Assembly: GCF_020520425.1 (NCBI RefSeq)
Contig: NC_079492.1
Span: forward strand, 67,881,671-67,945,670
Reading direction: 5' to 3'
DNA from: Spinacia oleracea
Lineage: Eukaryota; Streptophyta; Magnoliopsida; Caryophyllales; Amaranthaceae
DNA length: 64,000 bases
The notes under the pieces are model-generated. The model worked only from the letters and a program-made list of their open reading frames with translations, did not search any database and was not told the origin of the DNA. This document shows positions 57,269 through 64,000 of this stretch, one piece after another. Positions within the stretch are counted from its first letter, which is position 1; the number at the start of each line of letters is the position of its first letter. A program made the position numbers and the translations under genes.

Positions 57269-57973
57269 TCAGTCATTCATTGAATGATAAATCACTACAA
57301 GCGATGGGGATACACGATTTAAAGAACGGAATATCCAATATTTCAAAATTGTATCTAGAATGACTGGAAAAGTGGAATCAAGACTCGATATAATTTGATC
57401 GTTATCGGCAAATCCAAAATATTTGTAGATAGATTCAATTAGTAGTTCCCAACCCTGGGGTGAATGAAATCCGATACATAAATCGGTTACTAAAAGAATA
57501 GAAAAAGCTTTTATTGTGTCTCTTAAGTTATATAGGAATTCCTGAACCCAAGAATTAAGAAGAATAAGTTCTTTATTTCCCAGAATGGAATAACCGCCTA
57601 GAATAAGGAAACAGATTAAATTTGTCGAGAAGTGCAAAATCATATGGATACAATCCTCATTGTGCATCTTGATCAATTGAATCGTTTTATTGTGGATTCC
57701 TATACCGAGTTTTTGTAACTGTGTTTCTGGATATTCCTTTATCATTTCGTCCAACAAGCGGAGCTCCTCTTGCTTAGTATCCATGAATCGATGAATTTTT
57801 CGAGAAGCTTTTTTTCTTGAATAACATTCAAAAAAGTTTCAGATTGCTTAGTATTCCACCAAGTAGTAACCCAAAGATTCCAGACTTTTTTGAAATGATA
57901 GATAGATCCACCAGGGTAAAAATACTATAGATATAAGATATAGAAAAGGAATAAATACTTTCTTTTTTTCCAT
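57269..57973 (-). pseudogene. cemA: Plastid envelope membrane protein pseudogene (cemA)
   Basis: The start at 57973 reads '[20 protein letters not shown]', then 'WWIYLSF'. An extra T near 57880 shifts the frame and brings in stops; the shifted frame continues as '[19 protein letters not shown]'. A second indel near 57795 restores the original frame, and 57784-57269 is open to the normal end ('[16 protein letters not shown]'). Total length of 705 bases matches an intact gene of about 230 codons. In chloroplasts CemA is an inner-envelope protein linked to proton and inorganic-carbon handling. Here it is nonfunctional. Confidence 0.9.
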
Positions 57974-58549
57974 TTTTTTTTCATCTATAAATTGTTAATG
58001 AATACGCGGAAGAACCACTTCATTTTTCAATTAAGTGATATTATTTCGATTTCAAGATGAAAGAACTCACTTTCTACCAAAATAGAAAATATTTTAAAAA
58101 ATTGCACAAGTTAATCATAGCACAAAAAAAGAATTGAAGGCCTGAATGTGATGATAAAAATGGGTGGCAAAACACAAAAGAGTTTGGATAATTATCGTTA
58201 TAAATTATAATAAATCCAATTATTTGATCATTAAAGCGAACAAAAGAAAGTATTACTGAAAAAGAGATAACATAAAAAATTTACATTATTTATTTGTATT
58301 TTATATATCAATTACAAATACTTACTGGACAAAAAAATACTATTTTTTTTGTTACGGAATTGAATGGATTTCCATTTAAAGACCTATTATTTGTAGGCAT
58401 AAAAAGTTTTCCCTTTTGGTTGTTCTGTATACGTCTGTTTTGACCTGAGTGGGCGTTCTGATGAGATTAAGGTATGCCGTAGAAAAAAATATTCTAGATT
58501 AATTATCTTAAGCCAAGTTAAGAAAGCATTCATAATTTCAGCCCATTTT

Positions 58550-59103
58550 TCAAAATACTTCAATTGGTACACGCAAGAAATAGGCCAATTCAGCCGCTTT
58601 TTGTTCCATTTCTCGTGGAGTCAAATTCTCATCAGTACGAGTAAAAGGAATGGCTCCTTGACCTCTGATTTCCAGATAAAGGACACGACGAGTATAAATA
58701 CCCTCTTTAAGTTCTATTCCAATAGACTGAATATCTTTTATAAGATATCGGAAGAAGATGCGATGATTTTTTCCAGGGAATCCCCAACGAAAAATACAGA
58801 CTATTCCTTCTTTTCTATCGAATCGATCATAACCACTACCTACATTCCATGAAATTGCACACCACAAGTAGGCGCTAATAAAGAGGCCTGCAATCCCATA
58901 AAAAGACATCACCAGCCCTTGTGGAAAAAAAAGAATTTGCTGGGGGGAAATAAAGATATAAAATTCTTACCAAGTTAGCTGGAAATTCCAACCAATAAAA
59001 ATCCTGATGAACCTAAAAAAAGTATAAAGGCCCAGCAGAAATTACTTATTTTTCGAGATCCCGTTATAAATTCTACCCATATACGTTCTGATCGCCAATT
59101 CAT
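58550..59103 (-). pseudogene. ycf4: Photosystem I assembly protein Ycf4 pseudogene
   Basis: Starts '[20 protein letters not shown]' at 59103. A TAA stop stands at codon 43 (58975-58977), where plastid copies have Tyr. A one-base loss in the C-run at about 58946-58951 shifts the frame. Length is 554 bases instead of 555, agreeing with that single deletion. From 58912 the frame is open to the normal end ('[21 protein letters not shown]' region). Ycf4 is a thylakoid protein that helps assemble photosystem I; this copy could not make it. Confidence 0.92.
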
Positions 59104-59458
59104 ACTAGATCTGGTTGCATTAAATTTGAATTGAAAGAATACCCAAAATGAATTGGACTTTCCTTACTCTGCCTTGTTTCCGATGTAACTCTCATCAACT
59201 AGTACTATTCTGATGTCGGATGTGTTTCACTTTTACTTTTATTTATAAATTTAAATATCTAACTCTATTTTTATTTAGTTCGATCAAAATAATAAAATCT
59301 ACCCCTATGTCGTCATCTTTCCATATACATCACATACATAAGCATTAAGGGCTCTTTCTTTCATTTATGTTCGAAAGAAATCGCGTGGTATACCATTCCG
59401 CTAAATTGATATATGTGTTATGATTCAAGCCTAAGTCTTGAAATTTGGACCATAAAAT

Positions 59459-59560
59459 CTAAACAATCTTATTTTTTTTAACATAAAGAAATAAAGAAGC
59501 CATTGCAATTGCCGGAAATACAAGGCCTACTAAAGGCACAAAAATAGAGGGAAAGTTCAT
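59459..59560 (-). CDS. psaI: Photosystem I subunit VIII, nuclear copy of plastid psaI (frame intact)
   Basis: 33 codons: '[20 protein letters not shown]', then a hydrophobic helix ending 'KKNKIV'. This is the single-helix photosystem I subunit VIII, a little shorter at its N-terminus than the common 36-residue form. The frame is intact, but with plastid signals and no transit peptide it is not expected to be expressed from the nucleus. It is too short for intactness to prove anything. Confidence 0.85.
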   Translation of the reverse strand: MNFPSIFVPLVGLVFPAIAMASLFLYVKKNKIV

Positions 59561-60174
59561 AGTTGTTATAAAATGGGTACCTCAATTTACGATATTGTAA
59601 TTGTACCTGTTTGTTATATTTTTTTGTTGTTATTATATTAATTAATTAATTAGAATTCTATAAGAAAGTATATATAATAAGTACAAGAAATGTAGAACTA
59701 AAAAAGAAATTGGATTTCTACATATAATATATGATTGACTTTCCTTTCTGTTTTTTTTTCGTCCTTTTGCTTCTATTAATTCAAGAAAATATAAGGTTTA
59801 TTAGAAATTTCCAAAAGAGTTGTTAGAGTCTGATCCAAAATATATTTTAAATAAAAATTCCCAGACCAAACAAAAAGTTCTTTTTTAATTCTATCCATAT
59901 GTAAGTGTAATAAGGAAACATAAAAATTTTTTATTTCACTAATTTTCACAGAAGGAAAAAGTACAAGTCGTTCTTTTATCTTGTTGATCGAGTTTTCCTA
60001 ATTAGGAATCGGAAATATAGAAAATAATTTCTAGTTATTCACATTTTTTTTGAAGTCTTTTTTTATTACAAACTTAAGATGTTGCCAACAAAAAACCCCA
60101 TTCTTCTTCTTCTGGTTTTTACTTTAGATTCCAATAAAAACAAAGACTTTTTGACACAAATAAGAAAATTGATC

Positions 60175-60956
60175 TTAATCCTCGCCTTTATTTTGATTCA
60201 AAGGAAAAAAAGCATGCAGCTCAAATAACTCTCTTAGAACGCCTTTTAAAAGATTACGCGGTACGATTGGATCAAATAAACCCTTATGGAATAAAAATTC
60301 GGCTGCTTGTGAACCTTCAGGTACTGTCTTATTCAATGTTTGTTCAATTACTCTTTTACCCGCAAATGCAATGTAGGCGTTAGGTTCGGCAATAATGATA
60401 TCCCCCAACATACCAAAGCTGGCTGTCACCCCACCAGTAGTAGGAGATGTAAGGATTGATACATAAAATAACTTTTTATTTGATTGATAATCATATAAAA
60501 CAGACGAGATTTTTGCCATTTGCATTAAGCTCAAGCTTCCTTCTTGCATACGTGCCCCTCCGGAAGCACATACTATAATAAGGGGTATGAATTTATTGGA
60601 AGCATACTCAATCAACCGGGTTATTTTTTCCCCTACTACAGATCCCATACTACCTCCCATAAACTGAAAATCCATAACCCCAATCGCTACAGGAATACCG
60701 TTTAGTTGACCTATATCGGTTTGAACAGCTTCAGTTAAACCCGTCTTTATTTGATAAGAATCAATACGATCTTTATAAGCTTCCTCCTCCGGATGAAATC
60801 TGATAGGATCCATAGAGACCATATCGTCATCCATTGGATTCCAAGTACCGGGATCAATCAGAAGTTCGATTCTATCTGAACTACTTATTTTCAAATGATA
60901 TCCACATTGTTCACAAATACCCATTTTTGACTTCAGCAATTTCTTATAATTTAATG
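60175..60956 (-). pseudogene. accD: accD C-terminal part (acetyl-CoA carboxylase beta subunit), truncated
   Basis: The 5' half is cut off by the insert boundary; the remaining frame is open for about 260 codons. Visible: half of the zinc finger ('ICEQCGYHL', the other Cys pair is lost), '[20 protein letters not shown]', '[20 protein letters not shown]', '[20 protein letters not shown]' and the normal end 'FFPLNQN'. AccD carries the carboxyltransferase activity of the plastid enzyme that starts fatty acid synthesis. Lacking its N-terminus and plastid context, this is a relic despite the open frame. Confidence 0.93.
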
Positions 60957-60958
60957 TA

Positions 60959-62241
60959 GCGTGCCCTCCCTAGCTGCGCCCAAACCGAACAAGAACAAGT
61001 CTTTAGGACTCCAAGTGTCGTCCCTCCGTAGATAGTCCACAGCACGTCCGGATCCGCCTTAAGCTTGACCAACTAGAATCGCCCTTAAGGTTACTAGGAT
61101 TTTCGGCTATTTGGGTTGCAAGTGTTTGGCTGATTTTTGCTTAAAATCTTACCTTTTGAATACTTCAAAAATCTGTTAAATATGTGACCCTAGGCCTATA
61201 TTTATAGAGTTTATGGAAAGGAATTATAATCCTACTAGGATATGGAAGAATCCTATTAGAACTCTAAATAATAAATTTAATCTTTTAAGATTAGGATTTA
61301 ATCAATGCACGAATTCCGATAGGATTAGGATTCGTTACGAACACGAGTGTCACACGACCACGAGGGAAGCACACACCGCGCAGGCCTTGCGGCCCACACG
61401 CGTGAGCGCTGCCTCGCAGCCCACGAGCATGCAGCCCGCGCTGCCTCGCAGCCCACGAGCATACAGCCCGCGCGCGCCTGAAGCCTTGCTGGGCCTGGCG
61501 AGGCTGTGGCCTTTCGTGTTGGGCGCTTGGCTTGCTGGGCGCGGGCCTGGCTTCGTGCTGGGCCTTCGTCTAGCAAGCCTCGTCCGATGCTAATTCGTAC
61601 GATGCGCTTCCGATTAAATTCCCGGTTCCGGAATTCATTTCCGATACGAACAATATTTAATATTTCCGATTCCGAAATTAATTTCCGTTTCGAACAAATA
61701 TTTAATATTTCCGTTTCCGGAATTATTTTCCGATTCCGATAATATTTCCGATTCTTACAATATTTCCGTTTCCGGCAATATTTCCGATTCCGGTAATATT
61801 TTCATTTCCAATAATATTTTCCGATACGTACCATGTTTCCGTTTCCGGAAACATCTACGACTTGGATAATATTTATATTTCCGATACGATCCATATTTCC
61901 GTTTCCGGCAATATCATCGTTTTCGGAGTATTCATTTCTTGCTTGTGACGATCTCAGCTTCCACTGAAACCAAGATCCATCGATTCCGAATATCCATAGA
62001 TGGAGTATTTAATGCCATTAAATACTTGATCCATTTACGTACTATTTATGTGACCCTACGGGTTCAGTCAAGAGTAAGCTGTGGATTAATATCATTAATT
62101 CCACTTGAACTGAAGCGGCCTCTAGCTAGGCATTCAGCTCACTTGATCTCACTGAATTATTAACTTGTTAATTAATACTGAACCGCATTTATTAGACTTA
62201 ATATTATATGCATACTTGGACCAAGGGCACTATTTCCTTCA
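60959..62241 (-). repeat. Larger segment of the solo Copia LTR
   Basis: Corresponds to LTR positions from its 5' end (62241) to the 'ctagggagggcacgc' region. It includes the inverted CGGAAATATT array (about 61605-61930), the GC-rich block (about 61370-61590), and a TATA-like 'ctataaat' on the minus strand near 61200. The GC-rich block differs in content from the two LTRs of the complete element. Confidence 0.9.
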
Positions 62242-62246
62242 AACCT

Positions 62247-63010
62247 TGTTCGATCCCAAATTTGAAACCATCTTCATCTGCAAGATATCTCTAAAATCTT
62301 GTTGTTCTAATAGGGGGGGGTGTTAGAACTAAGTTTAAAGTGAGATTTCTGGAGATTTAGTTGTTGTCCCGATATCCTACAAAATCTGTTGATAATGTTG
62401 GTGACATGAGTGCAATTGTCTCTATTTGCCTTGAAAAATAGAAGGGCATCATCAGCAAAGAAAAGGTGTGAAATTTGAGGACATCCTCTAGTGAGACTGA
62501 TACCCTAAAAAAACGTAGGTCTGAGCCTAGCTGTAACATTCTGGAAAGTATATCCATACAAAAGAGGAACAGGAACGGGGATAAAGGATCCCCTTGACGA
62601 ATGCCACACTTTGGACGGAACTGATCCGACGTATTTCCGTTGAGAAGGACCTTGTAAGAGACAGTGGAAATACATGCCCTGAGAATTTGAAGTAGGAAAT
62701 CCCAGTGAACTCGATCGTACGCTTTACTCATGTCAATTTTGATCGAAGCCAAATAGTCATTTCCTTTCTTCTTATTGTTGATCTTGTCGAGAAGTTCATG
62801 ACTGAGAAGAATGTTGTCCGTCATAAATCTTCCAAAGATAAAGGCATGTTGAGAAGGTGAGATGATGTTTGGAAGAACAGATTTCAGTCGATTGACCAAA
62901 CACTTTGAAGCACATTTGTAGATGGTATTGCATAGGCTGATCGGTCTGAGGTGACCTATCTCTTCTGGAATATCACACTTCGGAATCATTACCAGAGAGA
63001 ATGGTTCCAT
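62247..63010 (-). pseudogene. LINE reverse transcriptase core
   Basis: Frame 63010-62357 shows 'LVMIPKCDIPEEIGHLRPIS', 'NTIYKCASKCLVNRLKSVLP', 'IDMSKAYDRVHWDFLLQIL' (catalytic Asp block A), 'CGIRQGDPLSPFLFLFCMDI'. The catalytic 'FADD' block C is damaged: a frameshift near 62480 gives 'SLLMMPFYF' in its place. Beyond 62357 the sequence continues to the solo LTR at 62241. The reverse transcriptase is dead. Confidence 0.85.
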
Positions 63011-63369
63011 TCTTTCAACAGAAAACCAGTTGTTAGAAAACTACTAACCGCAGCACAAACAGATTGTCCTACCTTATCCCAATGGAGTTTAAAGAAAGCT
63101 GCAGTGAAACCATCTGGACCGGGGGACTTTGAATTATCCATAGAAAACATAGCAATTTTAATGTCAGAATCCGAGAATGATCTCATAAGAAAAGCTACAT
63201 TACTCTGATCAATTTGAGGTAAGCCTAGTTCCCGTAGTACCATGTCAAGCTCTTCGTTAATAGGGATATCAATGGTAGATTTAAAAATGGATTTCAAGGA
63301 ATGAACCAAAAGATCCTGAACCGGTTGCTGACCTTCAACCCATAGGCCTGTTTGATCTTTCAAGGTCAA
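62989..63369 (-). pseudogene. LINE segment between endonuclease and reverse transcriptase
   Basis: 'LKDQTGLWVEGQQPVQDLLV' and 'FSMDNSKSPGPDGFTAAFFK' with 'HWDKVGQSV' are the invariant run-in to the LINE reverse transcriptase. One frameshift near 63366 separates it from the endonuclease and another near 63005 from the core. Confidence 0.85.
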
Positions 63370-64000
63370 AATTTCGTTCTTTTCTGCCTAACTTTCACTC
63401 TTGAATAAAAGATCTTAGTTGGGAAATCACCTTCTATAGTCCAACGCTCTTTCATTCTTTGCCTCCAATATTTAACTTTGATAATTGCATCTGAGTAAGC
63501 GTCGTCTACTTTGGCAATATAATCACCCCCTGCATCTAAGGTTTGAACTCCCGTTCCCTCAGCTGAAAGAGTATCACTTAAGAGCTTCCAATTGACTCCC
63601 CATAGCTTTTTATTCCTTAAGCACCAACTACACATTTTCAAACGAAGGTCAACAAGTTTCCTAGACAAGACAAACATAGGAGAGCCATGGTAGGGAAGAT
63701 CCCAACTACTATCAATAAAATCACATATATCCTTAAATTGAAGGCACCAATTTTCAATTTGGTAAGGTCTGTTCTTCTTGAAAGAAATCCCAATACTATC
63801 AAAGACAATTGCAGCATGGTCAGAGGCTAAAAGGGGTTGATTTACAATTTTACTTCCTGGAAATGAAAAAAACCAATTATTTGTCATATAACCTCGGTCT
63901 AGGCGTTCCATAATTAGGCGAAGATGTTTCTGTTTATTTCTCCATGTGAAATTAGGCCCTGAATAAGGAACATCTATAACTTGACTATTAAACTTCCAAG
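63366..64000 (-). pseudogene. LINE endonuclease, C-terminal part, running off the window
   Basis: Minus-strand frame starting outside the window: 'YSGPNFTWRNKQ', 'ERLDRGYMTNNWFFSFPGSK' and 'LASDHAAIVFD', where SDH is the catalytic motif near the end of the apurinic-type endonuclease that nicks target DNA. The start of the LINE lies beyond 64000. Confidence 0.85.

Larger units (their letters stand above)
56962..60958 (-). other. Nuclear plastid DNA insert (NUPT): accD-psaI-ycf4-cemA
   Basis: About 4.0 kb with plastid gene order and spacing: partial accD, psaI, ycf4, cemA, then the start of the cemA-petA spacer, all on the minus strand. AT-rich plastid spacers separate them. Two of four genes carry frameshifts or stops, so it is not an assembly copy of a working chloroplast genome. 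At the junctions about 13 bases of the LTR ('catacgctttgtt' in LTR reading) are missing and no target duplication is seen, which fits end joining at a double-strand break. Confidence 0.93.
56861..62241 (-). mobile_element. Solo Copia LTR holding a 4-kb plastid insert, TSD AACCT
   Basis: LTR of the same family as 10525 and 19516, in reverse orientation. Its outer ends (56861 and 62241) are flanked by a perfect duplication, AACCT, at 56856-56860 and 62242-62246. It is inserted in the LINE. LTR sequence occupies 56861-56961 and 60959-62241; between them is plastid DNA. Subtracting the insert leaves an LTR of about 1.38 kb, close to the full-length 1.43 kb. No Copia interior exists, so it became a solo LTR either before or after the plastid insertion. 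Confidence 0.92.

Noticed and set aside
60175..60939. Functional accD gene
   Set aside because: It lacks the N-terminal half and one Cys pair of the zinc finger, has no transit peptide, and lies within a plastid insert whose neighbours are broken.

Overview
The window is nuclear DNA from a flowering plant, almost certainly a eudicot. It has an intact F-box gene, relics of PPR and IQD-type genes with GT-AG introns, and is otherwise a deep stack of plant transposable elements. A piece of plastid genome sits inside one of them. The species cannot be named from this sequence. A Tat/Retand-like Gypsy element with an antisense gene would fit the Caryophyllales, but that is a weak guess.

Layout. 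1-2.3 kb: intact F-box gene (minus). 3.2-6.5 kb: decayed LINE, split by a 986-bp solo LTR with a perfect 5-bp target duplication (AAGCC). 9.4-10.15 kb: Tourist-like MITE. 10.15-25.0 kb: a hAT transposon with a perfect 8-bp duplication (CCCCTTAG), its transposase broken by three stop codons and a 10.4-kb Copia element nested inside. 25.56-25.89 kb: Stowaway-type MITE. 26.2-30.2 kb: a 2.8-kb LTR and chromodomain-integrase end of a Tekay/Del-like Gypsy element (minus), joined head-on to the 3' end of a second Copia element (30.2-31.8 kb, plus). 32.5-33.1 kb: PPR pseudogene. 34.2 kb and 54.8-55.0 kb: two exon relics of an IQD-like gene, pushed apart by a 20.3-kb Tat-lineage Gypsy element (34,414-54,714; perfect CTATT duplication; LTRs differing at about 5 of 441 positions). 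Two CACTA elements interrupt its gag gene, each with an AGC duplication. 55.1-64.0 kb: a minus-strand LINE running off the window, split by a solo Copia LTR (perfect AACCT duplication) that itself carries about 4 kb of plastid DNA (accD-psaI-ycf4-cemA).

How the parts relate. The nesting gives a relative chronology: MITE, then hAT, then Copia on the left; IQD-like gene, then Gypsy, then two CACTA elements in the centre; LINE, then Copia LTR, then plastid DNA on the right. No retroelement here looks autonomous. The Tat element has lost its integrase core, the two partly preserved LINEs are frameshifted, and the hAT transposase is dead.

Most worth a second look: (1) both CACTA elements carry host exons with their splice sites: a plant-specific TFIIB-related gene in one, a Rab7-type GTPase and a ubiquitin-specific protease in the other; (2) the Tat element carries an antisense gene that resolves into five exons and about 1,000 codons, broken by one stop codon and one apparent splice-donor change; (3) plastid DNA captured in a solo LTR with a small loss of LTR sequence; (4) two different Copia families share an ordered noncoding module ending in a hairpin against the polypurine tract.
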